From: a virus
Length of the DNA: 49,586 nt
Direction: 5' to 3' (one strand)
IMG/VR virus record: IMGVR_UViG_3300019458_000047
Span: 1 to 49,586 of that record
The translations under genes were made by a program, and so were the position numbers. Position 1 is the first letter of the stretch. Each line of letters opens with the position of its first letter. The notes beneath the pieces were generated by a model. It was not told the origin of the DNA and searched no databases. It saw only the letters and a list, made by a program, of their open reading frames with translations. Shown one piece after another: positions 19,310-27,319 of this stretch.

Positions 19310-19681
19310 TTACGACTTGGCTTCTTCGTCCTGCCATACTTTCTTAAGCCATTCTGCGTTGAAATCGCTACAAGACTTGTACACTTCGTAGATCACATTT
19401 AGATCATAAAGGTCAAACCCGTCGTTTGATTTAACCCACCAATCTGGTGAAGCAACGAGGGTATGCTTAAGGGCGGCCATGATTTCGTGAAGAACTTTGG
19501 TATCTGCGTCTAGAGTCTTAACGTCCTCGTTGAAGCGGGCTACCGTCTTGGCGATCTCTGATCGAGACTTTAGGTTTGGTCGTTTGTAGGTGAAGGTTCC
19601 TTGGAACAGTTTACCTGTTTCTGATCCTTTAAGATCGATAGAAAAGGTGTGCTCCATCGGCGGAAGTGATTGAATAGACAT
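19310..19681 (-). CDS. Tail assembly chaperone-like protein, first of a pair, 123 aa
   Basis: A 123-residue protein with a beta-rich start (HTFSIDLKGSETGKLFQGTF, then 'TYKRPNLKSRSEIAKTVARF') and a helical end (LYDLNVIYEVYKSCSDFNAE). This layout and the location just after the tail tube fit the G-type chaperone that binds the tape measure protein. It has a strong ribosome site (AAGGAGA) and its own extended -10 promoter candidate at 19712-19720, just after the terminator of the tube operon. The stop is TAA at 19312-19310; the next gene starts two codons later in the same frame. Confidence 0.6.
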   Translation of the reverse strand: MSIQSLPPMEHTFSIDLKGSETGKLFQGTFTYKRPNLKSRSEIAKTVARFNEDVKTLDADTKVLHEIMAALKHTLVASPDWWVKSNDGFDLYDLNVIYEVYKSCSDFNAEWLKKVWQDEEAKS

Positions 19682-19711
19682 ATATTTCTCCTTTTTTTAT
19701 TATTTATCTAT

Positions 19712-19720
19712 AGTTTACCA
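19712..19720 (-). promoter_or_regulatory. Extended -10 promoter candidate for chaperone / tape measure operon
   Basis: The minus strand reads TGGTAAACT, preceded by TTG, between the terminator at 19741-19775 and the ATG at 19681. The predicted leader is about 25 bases and includes AAGGAGA. It follows the RTGNTANAMT pattern of leftward gaps; no clear -35 box. Confidence 0.55.
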
Positions 19721-19740
19721 CAACTTGATCAAACTATATT

Positions 19741-19775
19741 TTAAAACAAAAAAGGCTACCGGTAAAGGTAGCCTT
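19741..19775 (-). terminator. Rho-independent terminator after the tail tube gene
   Basis: On the minus strand a perfect 9-bp stem AAGGCTACC / GGTAGCCTT (19767-19775 with 19752-19760) has a six-base loop and is followed by TTTTGTTTT. It lies 42 bases after the stop of the tube gene and would limit read-through from the strongly expressed sheath and tube genes. Confidence 0.9.
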
Positions 19776-19816
19776 CTTCGATTCCAAAAGGAGGTATTAT
19801 ATGCGAGGGGTAAGGG

Positions 19817-20230
19817 TTAAGCGCCTGCCTCATCTGACATCTTGATTCCTACGAAGGACAAGGTCAATTGAGCTAATGAGCGTGCATCAACGTTAAAATC
19901 TTCTTGAGTGCATTTAACACGTTGAATCAAGAAGATAGTAGCTCCTGTGATACGATCGATCAACTCAGCCGTAAGTTCTGGCTGGGTAAGGATGTTCTGA
20001 AGCTTCGGGCGAAGTCCCAAAGAGATAGCAGATTGATTGCTAACTCGGAACATAGTAGCCGTAAAGTTTACGGTGTATCCCGTTTCTGCATACTCGGCTG
20101 GAGTAAGCTGGTCCAACACATCAACTGGTTGATGCGCATGGGCAACTGTGTAGTTTAAGGCGTTAGCGAATGCGATCTTTTGTCCATTGACTCTAAATAC
20201 GACTCGTGCGCCAGTAGTAGTTTGACTCAT
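19817..20230 (-). CDS. Tail tube protein (probable), 137 aa
   Basis: A 137-residue beta-rich protein next to the tail sheath gene, which is where the tube gene lies in contractile phages. It begins MSQTTTGARVVFRVNGQKIA, and its strands (YTVNFTATMFRVSN, ARSLAQLTLSFVGIKMSD) fit the beta-barrel of tube / XkdM-like proteins, including the habit of ending in a strand that mentions 'SFVG(I/V)'. Ribosome site AGGAGA. A strong terminator follows. Size and context support the call; a specific family motif is not certain. Confidence 0.7.
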   Translation of the reverse strand: MSQTTTGARVVFRVNGQKIAFANALNYTVAHAHQPVDVLDQLTPAEYAETGYTVNFTATMFRVSNQSAISLGLRPKLQNILTQPELTAELIDRITGATIFLIQRVKCTQEDFNVDARSLAQLTLSFVGIKMSDEAGA

Positions 20231-20301
20231 TGTTTTCTCCTATACAACCCCATTAAGTCAGATAGGCTGGGGGTTTACGATCTTTTTACCTATCTAGTTA
20301 T

Positions 20302-20583
20302 TTAACCTACGATTTCTGCTTTTAAAGCGTCACCGTCAGCTTTGCTAGCCATAGCTTCCTGAAGAGTTCCGCGAGTTCTTTCTGTGATTGATCCAGATGA
20401 AGCATCAATAGCTGCTGCTGCATCTGCTGCAGCTTTCTTATCACCAAGAGCGATCTCAAGTCTTTTCAATTGATCCGCACTTAGAGTAGCATCTGTTGCC
20501 ATAGCTGTTACGAGAGCGTCTGCATCTTTCTTAGATGCCATTGCCATATCGAGTGATTTCTTTTGTTTAGCTGTTAGAGCCAT
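20302..20583 (-). CDS. Small triple-repeat helical protein between sheath and tube
   Basis: This 93-residue Ala/Lys/Asp-rich protein consists of three related helical units: 'KKSLDMAMASKKDADALV', 'LKRLEIALGDKKAAADAA' and 'RGTLQEAMASKADGDALK'. Units one and three are nearly the same in their cores. The strong ribosome site AAGGGGAA and its position between sheath and tube imply high late expression and a virion or assembly role. I do not recognise a family. The unit length is close to 30 residues including the linkers. Confidence 0.8.
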   Translation of the reverse strand: MALTAKQKKSLDMAMASKKDADALVTAMATDATLSADQLKRLEIALGDKKAAADAAAAIDASSGSITERTRGTLQEAMASKADGDALKAEIVG

Positions 20584-20598
20584 TGTATGTTCCCCTTA

Positions 20599-22407
20599 TT
20601 AAGCCGATTGCTTAATGTTATCCAAAGTGATTGTGTTAAGGATGAAGTCGATTCCTTGTACTGGAGTGATCGTGATGTTAACTTTTGCAGTGTTACCAAG
20701 GAGCGTTACGGTCAAGTCTTTCCAACCTAGGCCGCTGTTTGTGTCGTCGCCAACTGTGATATCAGCATCCAAGAACTGTTGCATGATTGCGATAACAGTG
20801 TTTTTGATTGCCAATGCGCTTCCGCTCTTAGCTTTTTCACCGACATAGATTGCTTCGAGTTGTTGACGAAGATTGAATGCTACAACGTCAGCTGCATAAA
20901 GAACGCTAGGTCTGTTGAACACGAAGTTTGCATCTTTGCCATAAGTTGAGTTTTGAACAACTACTCGGATTCCACCGCTGTCTGGTTCTTCGAGAGCAAG
21001 TAGTCCGCCAGCGATTGCGAGATCGCTTTGAGTTTTAGCATTGTAGTCTTGGTGTTTAATGCTGTTAGCTGCTACGAGTTTGAAAGTAGCAGGAGTTCCA
21101 ACATCAGTACCAGCCTGAATACCAGCGATCATGCATGCTGCTGCCCATGGGTCCAAGAACTTAAGATTTCCATCTGTTCCCAAAACTTCAACGTCTTGGA
21201 AAAGCATAGAAGCACGTTCGTGGTTAAGATCAAGAGCCGCTGCTTGAGTGTTTGCAAATGAGTCTTTCTTCGAAACGTAAGTGTTACGTTCACTTCGGTT
21301 CTTGGTGTTTGAGGCCAAAATACAGTGAGTAACTGCTTGGGTGTTGATAGCATCTACAGTAAACGTAGAAGAAGGATCTGTAAGACCTTCAGTGATCAAA
21401 GCAGAAGCATTTCTTGAAACTAGAGTAACTACAGTGTTGATTCGAGCTGCTAACAAAGCGTCAAAAGCTGATTGGAAGTTTGAGTTAGTCGATGCTCCAG
21501 TTGCTCCACCAGTCAAAAACGTTTTTACAAGAGCTGCGATAGTTCCTTCAACGTTTGCAACGCGAGTTGCTGTGATCAATGCAGATTGACCGTTGATGAT
21601 ATCGAGTAGTTCTTTTTGTTGTGCTCGTAGTGTTTTAGCTGTGGTCAAGATGTCTAATGCTGTTGAAATAGAATCTAGATCCGCTGCACTCTTCGAAGAA
21701 GCAAGTTTATAAGTAGTAGTACAAGTGTACGAAAGTCCGCCGTTAAAGTTAGCGATAAGTTCTACGACTTGAGACAACGTTTTACCAGTAAGAAGAATAT
21801 TTTGGTTATCCGTAGCTGCGCCAGTAACAGTAGTTGTCAGGGTGTTGTTTTGAATCAACAACGTAGCTGCGGTGCCTGCACCGATGTATTGAATCGACAA
21901 CATAGCGTCGTATGCGTTTTCAGGAAGAACTTCTTTGGTGTCACCTTTTTGAACTGTGATGATACGAGCATTTACGTTTGTTCCAGCTTCAACCTTAACG
22001 CTGATCAAGTTTTGATCTGCGCCCCAATTTGCTGACGTGATAGTAAACAAATTTACAGGAGCTGCGTTTTTAAGGCTAAGAGTTGCTTGTGTAGAAGCAT
22101 TTGTTTTGTAAACGCGAATCAAGCTAGCACCGTTTGGGACTCGGTTATCACGAGCAGGAGCGATCAAAATGCGAGCTGCATCTACGATCGAACCGCTTCC
22201 ATACTTCGCAATCAAAGCTGCGATGTCTTCACTAGTAAAAGTCTGAACACCATCAGATGATCCAGGAGCACCGTTAAGAGCTTCTCCTACAAGTGCTACG
22301 ATACCAGTAGCAGCTAGTGGAAACCCACCCGAAAGGTTAACAACCGTTTTCGAGTACGCGCCAGGGTGAAAAAGACTAGCTCCGTTAAAATTTTGATTAA
22401 TAGCCAT
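20599..22407 (-). CDS. Tail sheath protein, 602 aa
   Basis: The start (NGASLFHPGAYSKTVVN) and the phrase 'GIVALVGEALNGAPG', then 'YGSGSIVDAARILIAPA' are typical of contractile tail sheath proteins. The C-terminal domain has the sheath order 'RPSVLYAADVVAFNLRQQLE', 'KNTVIAIMQQFLDADI' and an ending strand 'AKVNITITPVQGIDFILNTI', which donates strands to neighbouring sheath subunits (known for the family). It is longer than minimal sheaths (near 400) because of a middle insertion (about 100-350). The protein sheathes the tube and contracts at infection. Ribosome site AGAGGAA. Confidence 0.9.
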   Translation of the reverse strand: MAINQNFNGASLFHPGAYSKTVVNLSGGFPLAATGIVALVGEALNGAPGSSDGVQTFTSEDIAALIAKYGSGSIVDAARILIAPARDNRVPNGASLIRVYKTNASTQATLSLKNAAPVNLFTITSANWGADQNLISVKVEAGTNVNARIITVQKGDTKEVLPENAYDAMLSIQYIGAGTAATLLIQNNTLTTTVTGAATDNQNILLTGKTLSQVVELIANFNGGLSYTCTTTYKLASSKSAADLDSISTALDILTTAKTLRAQQKELLDIINGQSALITATRVANVEGTIAALVKTFLTGGATGASTNSNFQSAFDALLAARINTVVTLVSRNASALITEGLTDPSSTFTVDAINTQAVTHCILASNTKNRSERNTYVSKKDSFANTQAAALDLNHERASMLFQDVEVLGTDGNLKFLDPWAAACMIAGIQAGTDVGTPATFKLVAANSIKHQDYNAKTQSDLAIAGGLLALEEPDSGGIRVVVQNSTYGKDANFVFNRPSVLYAADVVAFNLRQQLEAIYVGEKAKSGSALAIKNTVIAIMQQFLDADITVGDDTNSGLGWKDLTVTLLGNTAKVNITITPVQGIDFILNTITLDNIKQSA

Positions 22408-22423
22408 TTCAAGTTCCTCTTAA

Positions 22424-22681
22424 TTAATAAGACTTAAACAATTTATCAAAGTTCTCTTCGCTACCTTCAAGCATACTCTGAGCTTCAGCGAACTGTCTCA
22501 TAGGCGCTTTATGGTGAGCGTAAACTTTTGGGTTCTTTTTCATAAGCATTTGAAAATATAAGTCAAAGCTTACGACCCTCGCCTCCAACTTCTTGGAGTT
22601 CTTTGTATTATCCTCGGAAGATGCGTTGGCATCTTTCTTCTCTAAGTATAAATCGGTTCTATTGTTTTTTTCTTTACTCAT
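22424..22681 (-). CDS. Small hypothetical protein upstream of sheath, 85 aa
   Basis: A charged 85-residue protein (MSKEKNNRTDLYLEKKDAN...) whose first 35 residues look disordered and whose second half is helical with aromatic residues (VVSFDLYFQMLMKKNPKVYA). No domain is recognised. It lies 16 bases before the sheath gene and is probably co-transcribed with it. The preceding 47-base gap contains TGTAAAAT, a weaker promoter-like element. Confidence 0.7.
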   Translation of the reverse strand: MSKEKNNRTDLYLEKKDANASSEDNTKNSKKLEARVVSFDLYFQMLMKKNPKVYAHHKAPMRQFAEAQSMLEGSEENFDKLFKSY

Positions 22682-22728
22682 TTGGATCTACGTCCTATTT
22701 TACATCACAAACGTTTAAAATTTTATGA

Positions 22729-23598
22729 TTAATCTTCCGGTGAGGTATTCACAGGAATTGCGACATTACTATCAGGGGTTGGGTCTGGTACTTTAACAGT
22801 AAGGTCAAAGCAATCGAACACCTGTACAACTCCCTGATTCCATACGAATTCAGTCAAGCAATTTACTTCCAAAAATCGACTGAAAATGTTTTCACCCTGA
22901 AAGTCATTTTCTCGATCAAAGATGTTTCCAGTGCCTCGGTCTAATTCGATGCCCCTATTTATCAAGGAATCCTGTCTAGATTTAAGTATGTACACCAAGA
23001 TGTAGTAGATGAACTTAACAAGGTGGATATCGTTCTTGGCGTGGCAACCCAGCATGACCGTTTCTCGAATTCTGATCTGTCTACGCTCAGATCGGATAAA
23101 GTCGATCGAGCTTTCAATACGACCATCTCCGACTAATTGAGGAGTTTGTCCTGAGCCTATGTTGATGTATTTATTGCCAGACATGTTGCTAATACCGCTT
23201 TGGATTGGGAACTTGTTGTTATCGGCATCTACGAATACCATACCTGGGCATATCGGACTTAGATCTGCTGCATTAACTACGGTCAGTTTTCCGGTTAAAG
23301 TGTCATAAGTTCCAGGGGTTACCGTCGCAACATAAACAGTTGGAGTAGTTGAAGTTTCTTCATCCATGTAGTTATTTCCAAGATTTTGATCTTCCTCAGT
23401 TTCGTTGGCTCTCTGAAGTTGGATTGATATGCAGGGAATTGAGGTAGGAACCATACTCCAAGCGTGTACAATCTTAATTTGGTTATTAACTATGTACGTC
23501 TTGATACTGTCGATTTTGTCTTGGCCGTATTGGTTGATAAACTGAGCCTCTAAGAACTTGCTAAAGATGTCATCGATTTTAGCTGGGGTTGCACGCAA
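22729..23598 (-). CDS. Neck / tail completion protein with a displaced start, 289 aa from a TTG
   Basis: The coordinates use a TTG codon, but the reading frame is open and plausibly coding further up to 23667, just before a TAG: it reads [15 protein letters not shown], then VIRDGLGELRATPAK. No ATG or GTG exists in this extension. The HNH gene upstream ends inside it, at TACTAA (23665-23660). If the HNH insert is removed, the ATG ACT at 24205-24200 would join ACT AAA ATC and give [11 protein letters not shown], a natural start. The TTG lies directly against GGAGAG, a poor ribosome spacing; ATC at 23658 has GGTAGGG seven bases upstream. Function is inferred from position between neck and sheath genes (virion protein); no family recognised. 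Confidence 0.65.
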   Translation of the reverse strand: MRATPAKIDDIFSKFLEAQFINQYGQDKIDSIKTYIVNNQIKIVHAWSMVPTSIPCISIQLQRANETEEDQNLGNNYMDEETSTTPTVYVATVTPGTYDTLTGKLTVVNAADLSPICPGMVFVDADNNKFPIQSGISNMSGNKYINIGSGQTPQLVGDGRIESSIDFIRSERRQIRIRETVMLGCHAKNDIHLVKFIYYILVYILKSRQDSLINRGIELDRGTGNIFDRENDFQGENIFSRFLEVNCLTEFVWNQGVVQVFDCFDLTVKVPDPTPDSNVAIPVNTSPED

Positions 23599-23659
23599 CT
23601 CTCCAAGCCCATCTCTAATAACGGTTTCAATTACAAATTCTGTAATAGGTGCGCCGATT

Positions 23660-24205
23660 TTAGTACCCTACCTTATTGAGGCGATTTCCCTTCTTGATAT
23701 TTTCTATAGCAGGAAGGTACTGCAGATTATACTCAACGTGCAAACCAGTTACATTTACGCCTCGTAATGGAACTATGTGGTCTACGTGGTATCCTTTAGG
23801 ACAATTCAAATAAACTTGTTTAATCTTCTCTAAACTTGCCCATTTTGGTGTTGCAAGTAGTTTAGTTGCTCTTCGTAGATTTTCGTTATATCTATGCAAC
23901 TTTTTTCCTCTTTCTGACTGTTTATACTTTTGATGTCTAATTTTTGTTTTTTCTTGATTAGCTTCTCTATAGCGTTTGCTTCTATCTGAATCTTGTCCAG
24001 ATACATATTTTATTTTACCATCGTTGTATCTTTGTTTTTGAATCTGACTAAGCCTAGCTCTTTCACAAACTTTACAGCTAGATCCTCTGCCTGACCAATT
24101 CCTAGATTCTAAAATAAACTCTTCTAAGATCTTGATTTGATTACAAGTCAAGCAGTGTCTTTTGCCTTCTAAAAACAACTCCCTGTTCTTGGCTCTACGA
24201 GTCAT
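23660..24205 (-). CDS. HNH homing endonuclease inserted at the start of a virion gene
   Basis: The N-terminal part has a zinc-binding pair of CxxC motifs (C18, C21, C44, C47). The C-terminal 45 residues carry the HNH core '[11 protein letters not shown]', with D142-H143, then '[16 protein letters not shown]' (N160, N169) and 'KKGNRL'. The middle is basic (Arg/Lys-rich helix), fitting DNA contact. The gene starts directly after the TAA of the upstream neck gene and ends just inside the frame of the next gene. The motif set is that of free-standing phage HNH endonucleases, which nick DNA in phages lacking the gene and spread by repair. Insert length is about 538 bases, nearly equal to the gene itself, so no intron surrounds it. 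Confidence 0.9.
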   Translation of the reverse strand: MTRRAKNRELFLEGKRHCLTCNQIKILEEFILESRNWSGRGSSCKVCERARLSQIQKQRYNDGKIKYVSGQDSDRSKRYREANQEKTKIRHQKYKQSERGKKLHRYNENLRRATKLLATPKWASLEKIKQVYLNCPKGYHVDHIVPLRGVNVTGLHVEYNLQYLPAIENIKKGNRLNKVGY

Positions 24206-24886
24206 TTACATCATCCTCTCTAAGATCTTATCGAAGTTATTTTCGATATATGTATCCAAGCTTTCTAAAACCTTAGCTCCTTGAAACGGAGTTTTAGGCC
24301 ATTGACTTTTGTCTGTGACCCTTCGAATTGTAAGATAGTTAGTTTCTCCGGTCTCGGGCTTGGTTGACTTAATTATATCCTGAACTCGACTAATAATTCG
24401 TTTTTCTTGACGTACCCCGCCTCGTTTCCAATCTGAGAAGGTTACGTTCTTGATGAGGTCGTCTGCGTTCTTAAAAGCACTAACATTCACTTTAGGACCT
24501 TTTTTTCCAAGAGTCATGTTACCAGCTGCGTCCGCGTCTCTTGCGATAGGTACGTCTACGTAATTTTTACCTTCGGATTTATTATGCTCAGCGCGGTTAC
24601 CTTGCATGATAGCTTTCGACACTTCTCCCGCTTGCATGCCTTGTTCCATCCAATTAGCAAGTTGGCCGGTGACTGATATGATGTAGAAGTCATCTGTGAC
24701 TTTGTTGATCTTAAAACCTTCTTTCCACTTCTTCAGTCCGACTTTTAATTTTAAACTAGCTACTTTGTCAGCTTCGCTGTTAACGTCCGAGACTAACGCA
24801 GCAACTGCGCTTTTGAAGCGAGATCGAAAACCGTCAACTATTTCTGATGCATCAAAATCAGAAGTGTCAAACTTAAATTTAAACAT
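24206..24886 (-). CDS. Neck / tail completion protein, 226 aa (probable)
   Basis: A 226-residue protein beginning MFKFKFDTSDFDASEIVDGF. The helix 'DGFRSRFKSAVAALVSDVNS' followed by 'LKLKVGLKKWKEGFKINKVT' and 'YIISVTGQLANWMEQGM' resembles the layout of HK97 gp10-like tail-completion proteins (long N-terminal helix, then a beta sheet with 'a..w..G'). It lies among connector genes. The stop TAA is immediately followed by the ATG of the HNH gene, which suggests that this junction was originally the start of the next virion gene. The family call is tentative. Confidence 0.6.
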   Translation of the reverse strand: MFKFKFDTSDFDASEIVDGFRSRFKSAVAALVSDVNSEADKVASLKLKVGLKKWKEGFKINKVTDDFYIISVTGQLANWMEQGMQAGEVSKAIMQGNRAEHNKSEGKNYVDVPIARDADAAGNMTLGKKGPKVNVSAFKNADDLIKNVTFSDWKRGGVRQEKRIISRVQDIIKSTKPETGETNYLTIRRVTDKSQWPKTPFQGAKVLESLDTYIENNFDKILERMM

Positions 24887-24894
24887 GTTGAACC

Positions 24895-25659
24895 TTAAAC
24901 AGCGTTAGGATCGTAGAAGGTGTTCTCAGACAGTAACGCATTTAACATGTCTCTGCGTTCAACTAAATAATCCCTTTTTAGAATCCAAGTCTCAGGAAGT
25001 TTAACGTAAGTCCTTCCTTCAATAGTTACTTTTGGAGTTACGATTTCCTCAGGTCGAATATTGTATTGCGTGTATCGATCTCTGTGAACCGCTTTGATAG
25101 CTCTGTAGACGGGACGATATCGGTAATAGATTGTGTAAACTTGTTTGTCCGCTGGTTTGTGAGCACTGATCCACTTGAGGTCTCCGTTAACATCTAACTC
25201 AAAATCAGTTCCAAAAAAGAACTCATCTTGAACATTGTTTACTACGGTAAAAACTCCAATAACACTTGTAGCTGAGTACTTCAAACGATCGGTAGCAGTT
25301 CCAACTTGACGTTGTATCAACTCAAAGAAATCTTCTGAAAAATCTAAAAGCTCAACTCTAGCATATCTATGTAGGGTTTCATCAGCTGGAAAAGATGCCA
25401 AAATCTCATCAATAAAGAATGTTCCTTGCATTTTGAATTGATCTACTAAATCTTGTTGTTGAAACATGGCCTTACTGTTGTGAGGAGCGAAGTCAATCAT
25501 AGCATTATTGCAAACTGTACAATTGATGTCGTGATCTAAGGACTCTAAGCTTTTCATATTAGGACAAATAGTAGACTTGAAAATTCGCACACGAATGCCC
25601 AAGTCTTGGATCAGTTGTTCTAAACGGTCGGGATTTACCCCGTTGGAAAGCTTAGGCAT
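24895..25659 (-). CDS. Probable head-tail joining protein with zinc-ribbon-like cysteines, 254 aa
   Basis: The protein has a possible metal site near the N-terminus: 'ICPNM', 'DHDINCTVCNN' (C32, H43, C47, C50). The rest is beta-rich (FFIDEILASFPADETLHRYA, then YTIYYRYRPVYR) and ends 'ILKRDYLVERRDMLNALLSE'. The position between the connector-like genes and the sheath fits a neck or head-completion protein. I do not recognise a named family. It is separated from the next gene by eight bases. Confidence 0.6.
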   Translation of the reverse strand: MPKLSNGVNPDRLEQLIQDLGIRVRIFKSTICPNMKSLESLDHDINCTVCNNAMIDFAPHNSKAMFQQQDLVDQFKMQGTFFIDEILASFPADETLHRYARVELLDFSEDFFELIQRQVGTATDRLKYSATSVIGVFTVVNNVQDEFFFGTDFELDVNGDLKWISAHKPADKQVYTIYYRYRPVYRAIKAVHRDRYTQYNIRPEEIVTPKVTIEGRTYVKLPETWILKRDYLVERRDMLNALLSENTFYDPNAV

Positions 25660-25673
25660 TATTCACCTTTTAC

Positions 25674-26240
25674 TTAAGCTTGTTTCTTAGTTGTCAATTC
25701 TTTTAGCTGTTCAGCTGTAAGAACTTGATTTTTTGTTGACTCTTGGTAAGCTTGCTCGTAGTTCATCATCGGCTTTTTTGTGTTAGACATTACGTTGCCA
25801 GTTTCTACTTGTTTAAGAGTAGAACCCAACGTAAAGCTTCCAAACAAACCGGCTTGTAGTTTAGGAGCTGGAGCTTCAACCGCAGGAGCTGCTTGAGCTT
25901 CCGTTGTTGCTGCACTTTCTGCTGCTGGTGTTTCAGTTGCAGCGGGAGCAACTGCTTCAGCGGTAGCTACTGGAGCTTCTTTAGTTTCTTCGGCTTTTTT
26001 AACTTCTTGTGACATAGTTACCTCGTTTGATACTAATTCATAAAAGGCATCAACTAGAGCCTTCTTCATTTTAGTATATGCCTCTTTATCGCTGACATCA
26101 ATACCCTTCTTGAGAGCAGCTGCGCACACTGCGTAGGCGTTTTTTACTTTACCCTTGCGCTTGACATCCTCAACACAGCTATCATATTTACCACTATCTA
26201 CGCCTTTCATTTTGTACATCTTTTCAACATTCTTAGCCAT
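25674..26240 (-). CDS. Virion-associated protein with CxxxDVK-type N-terminal domain and Ala/Pro-rich linker
   Basis: Residues 1-70 contain 'YDSCVEDVKRKGKVKNAYAV' followed by 'CAAALKKG', a two-cysteine motif that recurs in phage head and protease-adjacent proteins (general recollection, function unclear). Residues about 85-135 are an Ala/Pro/Glu/Thr-rich linker, probably disordered, and the end (MNYEQAYQESTKNQVLTAEQ) is helical. It overlaps the next gene by eight bases. A role in head assembly is possible; nothing in the sequence proves it. Confidence 0.65.
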   Translation of the reverse strand: MAKNVEKMYKMKGVDSGKYDSCVEDVKRKGKVKNAYAVCAAALKKGIDVSDKEAYTKMKKALVDAFYELVSNEVTMSQEVKKAEETKEAPVATAEAVAPAATETPAAESAATTEAQAAPAVEAPAPKLQAGLFGSFTLGSTLKQVETGNVMSNTKKPMMNYEQAYQESTKNQVLTAEQLKELTTKKQA

Positions 26241-26589
26241 TTTTGTTTCTCTTCTTAAAATCTTGGATAAAGGATTCTAGCCTGTCTGCTTTTACGATAT
26301 CTTCGAGGGTTTCTCGAACTGACTTCTTAAACCGCTTAACACCGGATAGTTGGCCTTCTTTAACATATCTTTTATGTCCAGATGGTTCTTGGATGTAACG
26401 ACCACCATGCGCTCCGATACTTACTGAACCGGGTCTGTGTTCGTGCTTTTGTTCTTCCTTCTTTTTCTTAGGCTTAACTTTTTTAGAATGAGTAACTCCG
26501 GTGATGTTAACGTGTCCAAGCATATGCTTTCTACGCTTAACTTCTGCGATTTTCTCTTTAATCTTTTCTTTCAAGTTCTTGTCAGACAT
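26233..26589 (-). CDS. Basic protein with GGRYIQEPSG motif, 118 aa
   Basis: A strongly basic protein (many Lys, Arg, His) with a central motif 'SIGAHGGRYIQEPSGHKRYV'. Similar 'GGRYY..PSGKK.YV' phrases occur as small modules in phage head and portal-linked proteins (recollection; not verified). A His/Lys-rich linker (KPKKKKEEQKHEHRPG) precedes it. It overlaps the following gene by eight bases, so translation is coupled. A DNA- or capsid-contact role would fit the charge, but this is inference. Confidence 0.65.
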   Translation of the reverse strand: MSDKNLKEKIKEKIAEVKRRKHMLGHVNITGVTHSKKVKPKKKKEEQKHEHRPGSVSIGAHGGRYIQEPSGHKRYVKEGQLSGVKRFKKSVRETLEDIVKADRLESFIQDFKKRNKNG

Positions 26590-26590
26590 G

Positions 26591-27319
26591 TTACTTTCCT
26601 TCCTTAAGTTTTCTAATTCTGGACTCTTTCATAGCGGTCAATAGTTCAGCGTGTTTTTTATGAGCTTCTTCTCTAATCTGGTTAAGTTTGTTTACAGTTC
26701 CAGAAGAAATACCTACGCTAATCTTTTCTCCCTTTGGTCCAGTTTCAGCTGTGTTATGAGCACTTTGTAGGGATTTGAATTTTTTCTTTGTTGCGATATA
26801 GTCAGTTACCAACTTCTTTAACTTTTCTTGATCTTCTGGATGAGCGTGAGTTGTTATCTTTGCAGAAATAGCACTAAAAGCCTTTTCATCTTCTGGGTGA
26901 GAAAGTGGATGATCTTCCTCAGAATCTGGAGATCTATGAGCTGAGCCTTCGTGTACATGTACCCACATAGGAGGGTTCATCGATACTTTTTTGTATTGTC
27001 CTTTGGCTCCGGTATGAATTGTGCCGATTGGTTCTCCTCCTGGAGTTCTCGTCTTACCAGTTGTAGACAACGCTTTGTATAGGTTGATTGGACCAGATGA
27101 GGTTGCGATTCCTTTTTCTAGAAACGACTTTAGTTTTTCACTTGGGAGTGCGATCTTATTGTTCTTCTCATCTTCCAGGATTGTGTAACCGCTTGAGTTG
27201 AACGATGCGACTTTATAGGAACACTTGAACATACTAATTTTGTCTCCGTAGCAAAGAGCAAAACCTTGTTCCATAGTTTTTTTCAAAAGTCTATTTTTGA
27301 TAAAATCTTTCTTATTCAT
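26591..27319 (-). CDS. Hypothetical protein with His-rich centre, 242 aa
   Basis: The N-terminal 90 residues look like a small beta domain (FALCYGDKISMFKCSYKVAS...YTILEDEKNNKIALP). The middle is His-rich: 'MWVHVHEGSAHRSP', 'EEDHPLSHPEDE', 'TTHAHPEDQ'. A phrase 'GTIHTGAKGQYKKVSMNPPM' resembles the 'G.hG.RYyI.PSG' type module of the neighbouring gene. The C-terminus is helical and basic. It overlaps the upstream gene by eight bases. No family recognised; likely virion or assembly protein from context. Confidence 0.6.
   Translation of the reverse strand: MNKKDFIKNRLLKKTMEQGFALCYGDKISMFKCSYKVASFNSSGYTILEDEKNNKIALPSEKLKSFLEKGIATSSGPINLYKALSTTGKTRTPGGEPIGTIHTGAKGQYKKVSMNPPMWVHVHEGSAHRSPDSEEDHPLSHPEDEKAFSAISAKITTHAHPEDQEKLKKLVTDYIATKKKFKSLQSAHNTAETGPKGEKISVGISSGTVNKLNQIREEAHKKHAELLTAMKESRIRKLKEGK

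Noticed and set aside
20246-20275. Inverted repeat AACCCC / GGGGTT in the gap before the tube gene
   Set aside because: The loop is 18 bases and no T-run follows on the minus strand, so it is not a terminator; it may simply be chance.
23660-24205. Group I intron carrying the HNH gene
   Set aside because: The insertion length nearly equals the gene, leaving no space for the intron core; a free-standing insertion fits better.
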